DNA from: Microbulbifer sp. MI-G
GTDB taxonomy: Bacteria > Pseudomonadota > Gammaproteobacteria > Pseudomonadales > Cellvibrionaceae
NCBI RefSeq assembly: GCF_030440425.1
Contig: NZ_CP098023.1
Coordinates: forward strand, 3,098,501 to 3,162,500
DNA length: 64,000 nt
Reading direction: 5' to 3'
The notes under the pieces are model-generated. The model was not told the DNA's origin, searched no databases, and saw nothing but the letters and a program-made list of their open reading frames with translations. Shown piece by piece: positions 39,680 through 50,039 of the stretch. Position 1 is the stretch's first letter; every line of letters starts with the position of its first letter. The position numbers and the translations under genes were made by a program.

Positions 39680-39719
39680 GCACCAGCCAACCCCAGGAAA
39701 AACCGGCGGGAGGAACAAG

Positions 39720-40238
39720 ATGATCGCGAGCCAAGTACGCAGCCTGTGGCTGGTATTCAAGCACCTGTTTCGGCGCAATGTCACAGTACAATATCCAGAC
39801 CAAAAGCCCTATCTGGCCCCACGCTATCGCGGGCGGATCATTTTAACCCGGGACCCCGACGGGGATGAACGCTGCGTGGCCTGCAACCTCTGCGCCGTGG
39901 CCTGCCCACCGGACTGTATCTCCCTACAAAAAACTGAAGACCCGGACGGGCGCTGGCGGCCGGCCTATTTTCGTATCAATTTTTCGCGCTGCATCATGTG
40001 CGGCCTGTGTGAAGACGCCTGTCCCACCTATGCAATCCAGTTGACACCGGATTTCGAGATGTGTGAATACGACCGGCAAAATATGGTGTACGAAAAAGAA
40101 GACCTGTTGATCAACGGCCCGGGGAAATATCACGATTACAGTTTTTATCAGGTAGCGGGCAAGGCAATCAGCGGTAAAGAGAAAGGCGAGGCACAAAATG
40201 AAGCCGAGCCAGTGGACATAAAGGGCCTCAATTTATAA
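39720..40238 (+). CDS. nuoI: NADH-quinone oxidoreductase subunit I
   Basis: 172 aa with GGAGGAAC before the ATG. Two 4Fe-4S ferredoxin motifs, [15 protein letters not shown] and [13 protein letters not shown], hold N6a and N6b, which pass electrons from NuoG to N2 on NuoB. Confidence 0.95.
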   Translation: MIASQVRSLWLVFKHLFRRNVTVQYPDQKPYLAPRYRGRIILTRDPDGDERCVACNLCAVACPPDCISLQKTEDPDGRWRPAYFRINFSRCIMCGLCEDACPTYAIQLTPDFEMCEYDRQNMVYEKEDLLINGPGKYHDYSFYQVAGKAISGKEKGEAQNEAEPVDIKGLNL

Positions 40239-40324
40239 TACGGCATCAAACCCTGGAAAAAATAACGATTTTCATTTTGGGGTGAAAAATACCAGCTGAT
40301 GCTCATTACAGAGGGAGGGTTTTC

Positions 40325-40849
40325 GTGAATTACCTATTCTATCTCACCGCGGCAGTAGCGGTACTTTCTACCGCGATGGTGATTTTTCACCGCAACGCCG
40401 TACACGCACTTTTGTATCTGGTCACTTCCCTGCTGGCCGTGGCTGTTATTTTTTACCAGTATGGCGCCCCCCTGGCTGCGGCTTTGGAAGTCATTATCTA
40501 TGCCGGTGCCATCATGGTGCTGATCATATTTGTCATCATGATGCTCAACCAGGGAGATTCCACCGTGGCCCAGGAACGGGCCTGGCTGCAGCCCAATACC
40601 TGGATTGGACCGGCCCTGCTATCCGCGCTATTGCTGATTCAGCTGATTTTATTAATCAGCAGCGCTCCGTTCTCTGCAGATCAGACTTTCCACTATATAG
40701 GCCCCAAGCAAGTGGGGATCGCCCTCTTCAGTCACTATGTCCTCGCCGTGGAGCTGGCTTCAATGCTGCTGCTGGCAGGACTGGTCGGTGCCTTTCACCT
40801 GGCCCGGCATCGAAAACCAGAAACAGGGAGAACCGGCAATGCCAATTGA
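40325..40849 (+). CDS. nuoJ: NADH-quinone oxidoreductase subunit J
   Basis: 174 aa with a GTG start and GGGAGGG seven bases upstream. Five membrane helices, with [19 protein letters not shown], the helix whose pi-bulge changes during catalysis. The gene overlaps nuoK by 11 bases. Confidence 0.94.
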   Translation: MNYLFYLTAAVAVLSTAMVIFHRNAVHALLYLVTSLLAVAVIFYQYGAPLAAALEVIIYAGAIMVLIIFVIMMLNQGDSTVAQERAWLQPNTWIGPALLSALLLIQLILLISSAPFSADQTFHYIGPKQVGIALFSHYVLAVELASMLLLAGLVGAFHLARHRKPETGRTGNAN

Positions 40850-41156
40850 GACGGCACCTGGACTGGAGGCTGGAGTCCTTTTGGCCTCGATACTCTTTTG
40901 CCTGGGCTTGGCCGGGCTGATGATGCGGCGCAATGTCATTTTTATGCTGATGTGTGTCGAGATCTGTACCAATGCTGCGGCCCTGATGTTCGTCGTTGCC
41001 GGTGCCCACTGGGGCAATGCCGATGGCCAGGTGATGTTCATTTTTGTAGTGACACTGGCGGCAGCAGAAGTCGCCATAGCCCTCGCTCTGGTACTGCAGT
41101 TCTACCACCGCAAACACACCGTCGATATCGATCAACTGAACGACCTGAGAGGGTAA
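40839..41156 (+). CDS. nuoK: NADH-quinone oxidoreductase subunit K
   Basis: 105 aa from the ATG at 40839 inside the nuoJ end. Three helices with the conserved membrane Glu residues in [10 protein letters not shown] and [11 protein letters not shown], used in proton pumping. Ends one base before the nuoL start. Confidence 0.94.
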   Translation: MPIETAPGLEAGVLLASILFCLGLAGLMMRRNVIFMLMCVEICTNAAALMFVVAGAHWGNADGQVMFIFVVTLAAAEVAIALALVLQFYHRKHTVDIDQLNDLRG

Positions 41157-41157
41157 T

Positions 41158-42996
41158 ATGCAGGGGCTTTTGGCCTGGGTGCCACTTCTACCGCTGATTG
41201 GCTTTCTGATACTGGTAGGTATCCCGTTGTTTTATCGCCGCGAACCTCCGGAGAGCGTGATCGCGCTGATCGGGGTGGGCAGTGTCGGCATTGCGGCAAT
41301 ATGCACTGCAGTTGCAACAGCCGCTGTTTTTTGGCAAACCCCCTCCGCTGTGGTTAATATTGCCCTCTGGCAGTGGATGCAGCTGGGGGATCTTCAACTC
41401 GGCATCAACTTCCATGTAGACTGGCTGGCTCTGGTAATGATGATGATCGTTACCGGCGTGGGTTTTCTGATTCATCTCTACTCTGCCGGGTACATGCGCA
41501 AGGATCCGGATTTCCGCCGTTATTTTGCCTACTTGAACCTGTTCATCTTTGCCATGCTGATTCTGGTGATGGCCGATAATCTGGTACTGCTTTACCTGGG
41601 CTGGGAAGGCGTAGGACTTTGCAGCTATCTGCTGATCGGCTTCTGGTACAAAGACCCTGTCAACGGCACCGCCGCGTGCAAAGCTTTTATTGTCACCCGT
41701 ATCGGCGATACCGCCATGGCCATTGGCCTGTTTCTGCTGTTTTATGAGTTCTCGACCCTCAATATCCCGCAGCTGATCACAGCAGCGGACGACCCTGGTG
41801 CAAATCGGGAAATGATTACGATTGCCACTCTGCTGCTTCTCGGCGGCGCAGTGGGCAAATCGGCACAGCTGCCACTGCAGACCTGGCTGCCCGATGCCAT
41901 GGCCGGCCCAACCCCGGTGAGTGCTTTGATCCATGCGGCCACCATGGTCACTGCAGGTGTCTATCTGATAGCCCGTATGCACCCACTGTATATACTCTCA
42001 GAAACGGCGATGACCGCAGTGGCCACTGTCGGCGCTCTCACGCTGCTTCTTGCCGGCTTCAGCGCCATTGCCCAGAGTGATATCAAACGGGTGCTGGCCT
42101 ACTCTACCATCAGCCAGATTGGTTACATGTTTCTAGCCCTGGGTGTGGGCGCCTGGTCCGGGGCCATATTCCACCTGATGACCCACGCCTTTTTCAAGGC
42201 TCTGCTTTTCCTCTCCGCCGGATCGGTTATTCTGAGCCTGCACCACGAGCAGAATATTTTCTCCATGGGTGGCCTTTACAGGAAAATTCCCTTTACGTGT
42301 CTCTGCTTTACCATTGGCTGCGCCTGCCTGGCAGCCCTGCCCTTGACTTCCGGATTTTACAGTAAGGACCAAATATTGCTGCGCGCCTGGGAGTTTCGCG
42401 AGGGGTTTAACAGCCTTTGGTTCGCGGGGGTCCTCGGCGCCCTGATAACTGGTATCTACACTTTTCGCGTACTCTTTCTGGTATTTGCCGGCACTGAGGG
42501 GACCGCCTCTGTACAGTGTAAAGATGCCAACACGCCGGTAATGACAATACCTTTGGCCATTCTTGCAACACTCGCGCTGCTGGGTGGACTCTTGACACCG
42601 CCTCTCCAGGCAGTATTCGGCACTATCGTAGAGAAGCATCCCGCGGCATGGGTCGAAGGTGTGGCCATTGCCATGCCGCTGATTGGCCTGGTCGTAGCCT
42701 GGCAGCTCTTCCGGCGCGAAAAAAAGACCGGCGAGCAGCGCTCCCGGGTTACGAAATTCTGGTTCAGCGGCTGGGGTTTCGACTGGCTCTACGACCACCT
42801 GCTGGTAAGGCCATTTAACACGCTCTCGCGCCTGAATCACAACGATATTATCGACGCGCTGTACAAAGGTACTGCCGCGTTCAGTCGGCAGTTGAATATG
42901 CTACTGAGCGCCTCACAAAACGGCCAGGTGCGCTGGTACCTGGCAACCTTTGCTGCGGGATCGATTCTATTTCTGGCACTTTTGGTGGCCCTATGA
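41158..42996 (+). CDS. nuoL: NADH-quinone oxidoreductase subunit L
   Basis: 612 aa, antiporter-like subunit with 14 helices and a long lateral helix near the C-terminus. WEGVGLCSYLLIGFWY and HAATMVTAGVYL carry the expected charged and His residues. The distal proton channel of complex I. Its stop overlaps nuoM (ATGA). Confidence 0.95.
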   Translation: MQGLLAWVPLLPLIGFLILVGIPLFYRREPPESVIALIGVGSVGIAAICTAVATAAVFWQTPSAVVNIALWQWMQLGDLQLGINFHVDWLALVMMMIVTGVGFLIHLYSAGYMRKDPDFRRYFAYLNLFIFAMLILVMADNLVLLYLGWEGVGLCSYLLIGFWYKDPVNGTAACKAFIVTRIGDTAMAIGLFLLFYEFSTLNIPQLITAADDPGANREMITIATLLLLGGAVGKSAQLPLQTWLPDAMAGPTPVSALIHAATMVTAGVYLIARMHPLYILSETAMTAVATVGALTLLLAGFSAIAQSDIKRVLAYSTISQIGYMFLALGVGAWSGAIFHLMTHAFFKALLFLSAGSVILSLHHEQNIFSMGGLYRKIPFTCLCFTIGCACLAALPLTSGFYSKDQILLRAWEFREGFNSLWFAGVLGALITGIYTFRVLFLVFAGTEGTASVQCKDANTPVMTIPLAILATLALLGGLLTPPLQAVFGTIVEKHPAAWVEGVAIAMPLIGLVVAWQLFRREKKTGEQRSRVTKFWFSGWGFDWLYDHLLVRPFNTLSRLNHNDIIDALYKGTAAFSRQLNMLLSASQNGQVRWYLATFAAGSILFLALLVAL

Positions 42997-44591
42997 CACT
43001 AATGGCAATCATTATCCTGTTGTTCGCTGGCGGCATACTGGCCTGGCTTTCAGAGCGTTATCTACAGCGGGGCGGGCACTGGATTGCCCTTCTCAGTCTG
43101 CTGCTGGCCAGTCTGCTACTCGCCAGTTACTGGCCCTCTCCAGATGCGGCGCAAGTAGCCGGGAATGGCCCCTGGTGGGATAGTGTGCAGATCAACTGGA
43201 TTCCCAGATTTGGAATCAGCTTTCACCTGGCGATTGATGGTTTGGGTTTCCTGATGCTGGCTCTGACTATGGCGATGGGGATTTTCGGGCTGGTCATGAC
43301 CTGGAACGATATACGTTTTCGCCGCGGCTTTTTCTATTTTAATTATCTGTGGACCCTCGCCGGTGTGGTCGGTGTATTCACGGCAATGGACCTCTTCCTG
43401 TTTTTTTTCTTTTGGGAAATAATGCTGATTCCCATGCTATTTCTCATCGCAGTCTGGGGTTATGAACAGCGCCTCTACGCCGCCATCAAGTTCTTTATTT
43501 TTACCCAGGCCAGCAGTCTGCTGATGCTTATCGCCATCGTGGCACTGGCTTACCTCCACTACCGTAATTCCGGGCAACTGACCTTCAATTACAATGACCT
43601 GCTCGGCGCCCAACTGGCACCCGCGACCGCCTACTGGTTGATGCTGGGCTTTTTCGTGGCATTTATCGTCAAGTTACCTGCGCTTCCGTTCCACCCCTGG
43701 CTGCCCGATGCCCACACCCAGGCGCCAACGGCCGGCAGTATCCTGCTGGCGGCCATTCTGCTGAAAACCGGTGCCTATGGCCTTTTGCGGTTTAACCTGT
43801 CTCTGTTTCCGGAGAGCTCTGTGGCATTTGCGCCGGTGGCGATGACCATTGGTGCCGTTAGTGTGATCTACGGCGCTATGCTCGCCTTTGCACAACGTGA
43901 TATGAAACGGCTGGTGGCCTATTCCAGTGTCAGCCATATGGGGTTTGTTCTGCTCGGGCTCTATGCGCTGAATACGATTGCCATACAGGGGGCCGTGATG
44001 CAAATGATCGCCCACGGACTCAGCACCGCTGCCCTGTTTGCCCTGGTGGGTGCCATGCAACACCGGTTACATACCCGCGATATGACGCAGTTGGGCGGAG
44101 TCTGGTCTATTTTGCCCAAACTGTCCGCTATCGCGCTGTTCTTCGCAGTCGCCTCCCTGGGCCTCCCCGGACTGGGGAATTTTATCGCCGAATTCACGGT
44201 GTTGGTGGGCAGTTTTCGCAGCAATCACTGGATTACCGCCCTTGCCGCCACAGGTCTGGTTGGTGCCGCCCTGTACGCGCTCATCATGATGCAGAGAGTG
44301 TTTTTTGGCGGACTGCACCAGCGACTCCACAAACTTTCTCAACAGACACTTACAGCGGATCTGAATTTGCGGGAATCCTGTGCCCTGCTCTCTCTCGCTG
44401 CGTTGCTGGTGCTGATGGGCCTGCGCCCACAACCGGTGTTCGATATCGCCAGCCCCACCGTTGCCCGTTCCCTGTCACACATTGAAACTGCCAGGGCACA
44501 GTATGCCGAAGACCGGGGTATCGACACCCGCTTTATTTCCCAGGAACAGACTTGGGCAAAGCCACATCCAATAGAGGGTGAATCTCCATGA
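42993..44591 (+). CDS. nuoM: NADH-quinone oxidoreductase subunit M
   Basis: 532 aa antiporter-like subunit. FFFFWEIMLIPMLFLI and FHPWLPDAHTQAPTAGS are typical, with the key Glu in WEIMLIP and Lys in the broken helix. Middle proton channel. ATGA overlaps at both ends. Confidence 0.95.
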   Translation: MTLMAIIILLFAGGILAWLSERYLQRGGHWIALLSLLLASLLLASYWPSPDAAQVAGNGPWWDSVQINWIPRFGISFHLAIDGLGFLMLALTMAMGIFGLVMTWNDIRFRRGFFYFNYLWTLAGVVGVFTAMDLFLFFFFWEIMLIPMLFLIAVWGYEQRLYAAIKFFIFTQASSLLMLIAIVALAYLHYRNSGQLTFNYNDLLGAQLAPATAYWLMLGFFVAFIVKLPALPFHPWLPDAHTQAPTAGSILLAAILLKTGAYGLLRFNLSLFPESSVAFAPVAMTIGAVSVIYGAMLAFAQRDMKRLVAYSSVSHMGFVLLGLYALNTIAIQGAVMQMIAHGLSTAALFALVGAMQHRLHTRDMTQLGGVWSILPKLSAIALFFAVASLGLPGLGNFIAEFTVLVGSFRSNHWITALAATGLVGAALYALIMMQRVFFGGLHQRLHKLSQQTLTADLNLRESCALLSLAALLVLMGLRPQPVFDIASPTVARSLSHIETARAQYAEDRGIDTRFISQEQTWAKPHPIEGESP

Positions 44592-46129
44592 GCGCGCAGG
44601 AACTTTTCGCAATACTGCCACTACTGATACTGAGTGCGGGCATTGTCATTCTCCTACTGCAGGTTTCCTTTTGGCGCGGGCACGAGGGTGCACTGGCAAC
44701 GACTTTAATCACCTTGCTGTCCGCAATTGGTTCCTGTTTCTGGGTAGGCGCTACACTCTCTGGCGGAGCCAGTTCTGTCCAGGCTACCGGGTTACTGCTG
44801 GTAGACCACACCACTCTGTTTTTCTGTCTATTGCTGTTACTGACGGCAGTGGCTGTCAGTATCATGGGCTATAGCTACCTGCGCCTGCGCTGCAATCCGA
44901 AGGCAAACCCTGTCAGTTATCCCGAAGAGTTCTACGTACTCCTGTTACTGGCGATGCTGGGCGCAACCACACTCGTTTGCGCCAGCCATTTCGCCACCTT
45001 CTTTCTGGGACTCGAACTGATCAGCCTGGCACTGTACCCCATGCTGGGCTTCGCGGTCACCGGTGATATATCTCCCGGCAGGGAGCAGGCACAGTCTCTG
45101 GAATCCGCGATCAAGTACCTGCTGTTATCCGCTATTTCCACAGCGCTCGGCCTGTTTGGTATTGCCCTGGTCTACAGTGCGAGCGGCGCGCTGGATTTCA
45201 GCGGTATTGCCGCTCTTATGCCGGAGCTCGCACAGACATCCGCCCTGTTTGCCACAGGCATTACCCTGCTTTTAATCTCGGTCGCTTTTAAACTATCGCT
45301 GGTGCCATTTCATATCTGGACGCCCGATGTCTACCAGGGTGCTCCGACACCGACAACCGCCCTTATCGCCACTGTGAGCAAAGGTGCAGTGATCGGATTC
45401 CTGCTGCGCTTCTTTACCACTCTGGACCTCTACGGAAGTCCCGTATTGATTAACCTGCTTTCCATCATGGCCATCGCGAGCATGCTGGTCGGCAACCTCT
45501 TGGCGCTGATGCAGACCAATATCAAGCGCCTCCTGGCCTACTCCTCTATCGCACATATCGGCTATCTGGTGGTGGCATTTATCATCGGCAAGAGCACCTT
45601 CGGAACCGAAGCCGTTATCTATTATCTGGTGGCCTATATCATCACCACACTGGGGGCTTTTGCCGTAATTGGCCTGGTGGCGGATTCTGTCGAAGACAGG
45701 ATTCTCAAAGGGGAGTATCCGGAAAATCCACCGTCCGATGACTTCAACCCCTACCAGAGGGATTTTTACCAGGGGCTGCTGTGGCGCTCACCCTGGCTCG
45801 CCAGCTGCCTCGCAGCCATGTTACTGTCCCTGGCAGGCATCCCTCTGACCATCGGCTTTATCGGCAAATTCTATATCTTTACCGCTGGTGTGGAGGGACA
45901 GATGTGGGTACTTCTGGCAGGAGTTGTGATCGGCAGTGCCCTGGGGCTTTTCTACTACCTGAGACTGCTGTTAACCATGGTACAGCGCGATCCCACGCTC
46001 TCCGCGGACTCCAGCGGCAGCGTACAAATCGCAGTATCCGGCCAGTGGTTACTGGTCATACTAACCGCAGCCCTGCTGCTGTTTGGCGTATTCCCACAAC
46101 TCTTGATCAACTGGATAAATGCACTATAA
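44588..46129 (+). CDS. nuoN: NADH-quinone oxidoreductase subunit N
   Basis: 513 aa antiporter-like subunit, last of the nuo genes. FFLGLELISLALYPM and FHIWTPDVYQGAPTPTTA are conserved. Third proton channel, next to NuoK. A small helical-protein gene follows 84 bases later on the same strand. Confidence 0.95.
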   Translation: MSAQELFAILPLLILSAGIVILLLQVSFWRGHEGALATTLITLLSAIGSCFWVGATLSGGASSVQATGLLLVDHTTLFFCLLLLLTAVAVSIMGYSYLRLRCNPKANPVSYPEEFYVLLLLAMLGATTLVCASHFATFFLGLELISLALYPMLGFAVTGDISPGREQAQSLESAIKYLLLSAISTALGLFGIALVYSASGALDFSGIAALMPELAQTSALFATGITLLLISVAFKLSLVPFHIWTPDVYQGAPTPTTALIATVSKGAVIGFLLRFFTTLDLYGSPVLINLLSIMAIASMLVGNLLALMQTNIKRLLAYSSIAHIGYLVVAFIIGKSTFGTEAVIYYLVAYIITTLGAFAVIGLVADSVEDRILKGEYPENPPSDDFNPYQRDFYQGLLWRSPWLASCLAAMLLSLAGIPLTIGFIGKFYIFTAGVEGQMWVLLAGVVIGSALGLFYYLRLLLTMVQRDPTLSADSSGSVQIAVSGQWLLVILTAALLLFGVFPQLLINWINAL

Positions 46130-46213
46130 CGATACATAAGGGTATGGCTGCAAAAGCACACGACCTGTTTTTCCTGCCCAATAAAAAGCCACCAGCGAGC
46201 AAAGGGCAAGCTT

Positions 46214-46672
46214 ATGAAAACCTTCAAGCAGGCATTCGAGATTATAAAAGACGCAGAAAAGTTCCATCTGGATATGGCGGGACTCTACGAGGATCTGCTG
46301 AATAAATCAGAGGACTACCGAACGGGGCTTCTATTGAAACATATGCTGGAACACGAACAGCGTATGGCGAGAAACCTCTCCAACTATGGCACAGTAGCGC
46401 AGCAAAAAGTCATGCAGACCTGGCTGCAATACACCCATGAAGAGAGTGCACAGGACTTTATTCGCCATCTGCCCTTGAGCGATCCCCCCACCATCAGGGA
46501 AATCAACAATATGGGGCGGGAAGTGGACCGCTATTTCTCCGGTCTCTACGAAGCCGTCTACGGTGCGATAGAATCCATGGAAGTGAAGGAAGTCTTTGAG
46601 GATCTAAAGCAAATACAGGACAAGGAACGCATCACACTCTCCATGGCCACCAACTCCCTATGGGATATGTAA
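46214..46672 (+). CDS. Small helical protein, possibly ferritin-like
   Basis: 152 aa, nearly all predicted helix, with no signal peptide or membrane segment. The N-terminus carries a Glu-rich helix (FEIIKDAEKFHLDMAGLYEDLL) and LEHEQRMARNL at about 45-55, whose Glu-x-x-His-like spacing recalls ferritin-like or rubrerythrin-type metal helices; a second pair of long helices follows. I do not recognise a named family, and two ferritin-like helix pairs are not proven. It may ride on the nuo transcript (84-bp gap, AAGGG site), but no link to complex I is known. A hairpin lies downstream. Confidence 0.65.
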   Translation: MKTFKQAFEIIKDAEKFHLDMAGLYEDLLNKSEDYRTGLLLKHMLEHEQRMARNLSNYGTVAQQKVMQTWLQYTHEESAQDFIRHLPLSDPPTIREINNMGREVDRYFSGLYEAVYGAIESMEVKEVFEDLKQIQDKERITLSMATNSLWDM

Positions 46673-46849
46673 GCTGCCGAAAACGCGGCATAAAAAATTG
46701 TCGCCACCAGCCCGGAGCCGGTGTGATTTCTTGAAAGAGTTGTATTTCCGCCCGTTTGCACGGACTGTATTAAAGGTGGCAATCAAACGGGTATCCCCCG
46801 TCCGCTTTGATTGCCAGTATTACCATAGCCAGCCCTTTGCCCCGGCAAC

Positions 46850-46876
46850 CTGGCGGACCCAGGCTGGGTCCGCCAG
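46850..46876. terminator. Strong hairpin between converging genes
   Basis: A near-perfect palindrome: 46850-46862 pairs with 46864-46876, 13 bases per arm around a single G (so the tip must open). It lies between the helical-protein gene and the converging TonB-receptor gene and could stop both transcripts, though no T-run is present on either side. Confidence 0.55.
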
Positions 46877-46905
46877 AGCAGTTTACCAGGGGCTGGTATC
46901 TGGCC

Positions 46906-49425
46906 TTAGAAATCCCATTGTGCGCGCACGTAATAGAGTGCGCCGTTAAAGCCCATGGGAGCGGTTTCCGGATACTCGGCACCGGCTACACCCGCCCAGG
47001 GATTTTTGTCGGGATAATTGTTCAACAGATTCTCGGCACCGGCAATCAAAGACAGGGACTCCGAGAGATCATAGGCCGCCTCAACATCCAGCGTCCACTC
47101 ATCTCCAGCATCAATGGGCAGGCTGTAATCATCCAGGTGTGCCTCCCAATAGCTACCGTAGTAATTCAGGCGGACCAGGCCCCGCCAGCCGTCTCCAGCA
47201 TGGGTAAGGGTTGCATTGCCCCGAAGGTTTGGCAGACCGTCTTCCAACTGCCTGAGGCGCATGGCATCCATGGTTTCCGGACGGAAATCCGTCACCTCGG
47301 TATCCGTCCAGTTCACAGCGAAACCCAAATCGGTGGCATCTCCCAGCGGATAAGTGGCCACCAGATCGATACCACGGGTTTTGGTATCAAAATCATTGGT
47401 ATAAAAACGGAAAAATGACAGAGAGTCGGCACCGCTAATGCCATCGGCCACCAATTGCGCACGCTCTTCGTCACTGAGTTCCTGATTGGCGGACTGTGTA
47501 ATGCGATCAGTAACCGCAATCTGGAAAAAATCGAGGGTCACGTCCCAATCACCTGCTGAAACGATCGCTCCCAGGGCGATACTCAAAGACTCCTCCGGCT
47601 GAAGCTGCCTGCCTCCTTTGAGCACTGCGATCGGATTTGTCGGAGGAATAGTGCCGCGATTTGCCAGCTTGCCATCCGTAAACGCCGTCGTGACATTGGT
47701 GATATTGGACTGGCCGGGGGTCGGCGCACGGAAACCGGTACTGATGGTAGAGCGCAGTGCCAGCACATCACTGACAACATAGTGCCCTGACAATTTGATA
47801 TTGGAAGTATCACCAAAATCGGAGAAATCCTCCCAGCGCAGGGCGGCGCCGAGACGCAGGTTATCGCTGGCCTGCAACTCGAAGTCGGAGTACAGTGCGA
47901 TATTGTCCCGGTCGAAGGTACCGACCACTTCCGGCCCGAAGCCGGAGAAACCGTTGGAGCCGATCAGGAAATCCTGCTCGGTCAAAGGACCGACTGCCCA
48001 GGAGGCCTCATCCCCCATCCTCACTTTAAACTCTTCCTCGCGCCACTCCAAACCAGCGGCCATGTAGAGTGTTCTCGCGGCAATTTCCGTGGCCTTGGTC
48101 AAATCGATATTCAAATTGGTTTCGTTTTGAACGTAGCCACCGGGGCTGAATGCAGTGGGAGAATCCGGCCCCAATGTCGCATTCACGGTGTTATAGATAT
48201 TAAAATCTACCTGGTTATGCCCCCTGCTGGCACTGACATCGTAGCCGATACCATTCGCAAGTTCTCCGCGCACGCCAAATACCAGGGCGTAATCCTCCAG
48301 ATCTCCGCCAAAACGGGGGGTAAAGCCACCGGGGAACATTTCGGTAAAGGAGAAGCACTCATCACTATCGTGCGCCTCTGCAACAGTGAAGCCCTCGCAA
48401 TCGTCGATGCCATTACTCGCATCAAGATCCCCTATTAAAGGTACGAGTATTTCTTCTGGAACCCCATCCCCATCTTCATCTCGCAGAACCTTGGTAGCAA
48501 AAACCCCTTCGCGCGTTTCAGGGTTACGGAAATAAAAACCCCCATCGGTAGAGCGGCTGGCATAGTTGCCAAAGGCATAAAGCTCAACGGCATCGTTCAG
48601 TTCAATGGCACTGTTGACAAAGAACTTGGTATCATCATCCACTTCCGGCTGGCCCCAGATTTGGGCCGGACTGGCAACAAAACTATTACCATTCTCAATC
48701 AGCTGCGCTGCGTCATCGCGCTGCACACTGCGACTGGTGGCATCCTGCTCGCGATATTCCATACTGACATTCACAAAGCCGGCGCTGGTCAATGGCAAAC
48801 CAATATTCGCAGCTATCATGTTCTGATCGCCATCCCCATCAGCAGTAGTTGCGTGCTTCAGTTCTAAAGCACCACCTTCGGCCGCATCCTTCAATTGGAA
48901 GTTGATCACTCCGGCAATCGCATCGGAGCCGTACTGGGCGGCGGCGCCATCGCGCAATACCTCAACCTGCTTCAGGGCAATAGCGGGGATAGCGGAGATA
49001 TCCGGTCCCTGAGCGCCATCGGAGACACCGCTGCCAAGGAAGGAAATGACAGCGGCGCGGTGGCGGCGCTTTCCGTTCACCAGTACCAGGGTACTGTCCG
49101 GCGGCAAACCGCGCAGGTTGGCCGGGCGCACAATGGAAGCCGCATCCGAAATGGGCTTTGTATTGACATTGTAAGAGGGCACAATATTGCGCAGCAGGTT
49201 GTTGAGATCCCCATCCCCTTGATTGACAAACGCCTCACCGGTTACGATATCAATGGGCGCGGCGGAATCCGTGGCGGAGCGCCCTTCCACACGGGTACCG
49301 ATGGTAATGACTTCCTCGAGAAGGGTTTCCTGTGCAACAGCGGGGCTTGACAATGCGGCAATGGCTATTGCCAGCAGTGATGGCGCGCCACAGATGGTTA
49401 GCCAGCGCCTATTATTTTCTTTCAT
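46906..49425 (-). CDS. TonB-dependent outer-membrane receptor
   Basis: 839 aa. Signal peptide about 1-31 (ending AVA-QE), a TonB-box region near EVITIG, a plug domain at about 50-180 (VLVNGKRRHR, EVLRDGAAAQYGSDAIAGVINF), and a 22-strand barrel ending in the terminal Phe of YYVRAQWDF. It imports a large substrate across the outer membrane using TonB energy. A predicted outer loop at about 315-375 is acidic, with DEDGDG and two Cys. No siderophore or polysaccharide enzyme is adjacent, so the ligand is unknown. Confidence 0.93.
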   Translation of the reverse strand: MKENNRRWLTICGAPSLLAIAIAALSSPAVAQETLLEEVITIGTRVEGRSATDSAAPIDIVTGEAFVNQGDGDLNNLLRNIVPSYNVNTKPISDAASIVRPANLRGLPPDSTLVLVNGKRRHRAAVISFLGSGVSDGAQGPDISAIPAIALKQVEVLRDGAAAQYGSDAIAGVINFQLKDAAEGGALELKHATTADGDGDQNMIAANIGLPLTSAGFVNVSMEYREQDATSRSVQRDDAAQLIENGNSFVASPAQIWGQPEVDDDTKFFVNSAIELNDAVELYAFGNYASRSTDGGFYFRNPETREGVFATKVLRDEDGDGVPEEILVPLIGDLDASNGIDDCEGFTVAEAHDSDECFSFTEMFPGGFTPRFGGDLEDYALVFGVRGELANGIGYDVSASRGHNQVDFNIYNTVNATLGPDSPTAFSPGGYVQNETNLNIDLTKATEIAARTLYMAAGLEWREEEFKVRMGDEASWAVGPLTEQDFLIGSNGFSGFGPEVVGTFDRDNIALYSDFELQASDNLRLGAALRWEDFSDFGDTSNIKLSGHYVVSDVLALRSTISTGFRAPTPGQSNITNVTTAFTDGKLANRGTIPPTNPIAVLKGGRQLQPEESLSIALGAIVSAGDWDVTLDFFQIAVTDRITQSANQELSDEERAQLVADGISGADSLSFFRFYTNDFDTKTRGIDLVATYPLGDATDLGFAVNWTDTEVTDFRPETMDAMRLRQLEDGLPNLRGNATLTHAGDGWRGLVRLNYYGSYWEAHLDDYSLPIDAGDEWTLDVEAAYDLSESLSLIAGAENLLNNYPDKNPWAGVAGAEYPETAPMGFNGALYYVRAQWDF

Positions 49426-50000
49426 ATAACTACCCTGTTAGTTCTCTATATTGTCTTACACGCCAGTCAAACTCCCTGGCCATGCTCCAACCCACGCGGC
49501 GTACATGTTAGTGCCGTGTGAAGAGATTCCACTTTAACGGATCATTACACTGGCAGCCAGAACACTTTAATAACAAATTACTAAAAACTGTTCTTTCTAA
49601 AATCATCTTGCCATAAGGAAATTTCTGCAAAATAAAAAATTTTTGCCTAACTTTTGAGCCTCCCAAATTACCTTTCACAGTTATCTATCAATATCCCGAT
49701 CATTGCTGCAAAAAAAGTTATCCAAGCGGGTACAACACCGGCAATGGGCACTATCGACTACTGACTGGCGTGTACCCTGTAACTTAAACTATCCCCGTAG
49801 TGAAATTATGCGGCATCCTATGGACAGCTAGTGGGAGGAACGGAGAGCTCGACTTCGCTGTCAAACAAAAACCGCACAACTGGCAGAGAAAAAGCAACAG
49901 GCTGCGCAATCGCTTTCAGCGATAGAAAGCACTAAAAAGAAAATAGGCTTCAATAAAAGACTGCCCTACGTGTATTGCATCTATGCAGATTGCCAGTACA
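49426..50000. other. Gap of about 600 bp upstream of the TonB receptor
   Basis: No gene recognised. The first 300 bases are A/T-rich and should contain the receptor promoter; a TTGACT (minus strand, 49465-49470) has no well-spaced -10 partner. A small hairpin with six-base arms lies at 49909-49923. No Fur box was recognised. Confidence 0.35.
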
Positions 50001-50025
50001 GCCAGCGTGTGAATCCCACACTGGC
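50001..50025 (-). terminator. Possible terminator after the SLC13 transporter gene
   Basis: Inverted repeat with arms 50001-50011 and 50017-50025 (nine pairs, two-base bulge), 14 bases past the stop of the transporter gene. No strong T-run follows. Confidence 0.4.
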
Positions 50026-50039
50026 GCATGAAAAATATC

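Noticed and set aside
49440..49475. TTGACT on the minus strand as -35 of the TonB receptor
   Set aside because: The nearest TATAGA lies only 14 bases away, too short for a standard promoter.
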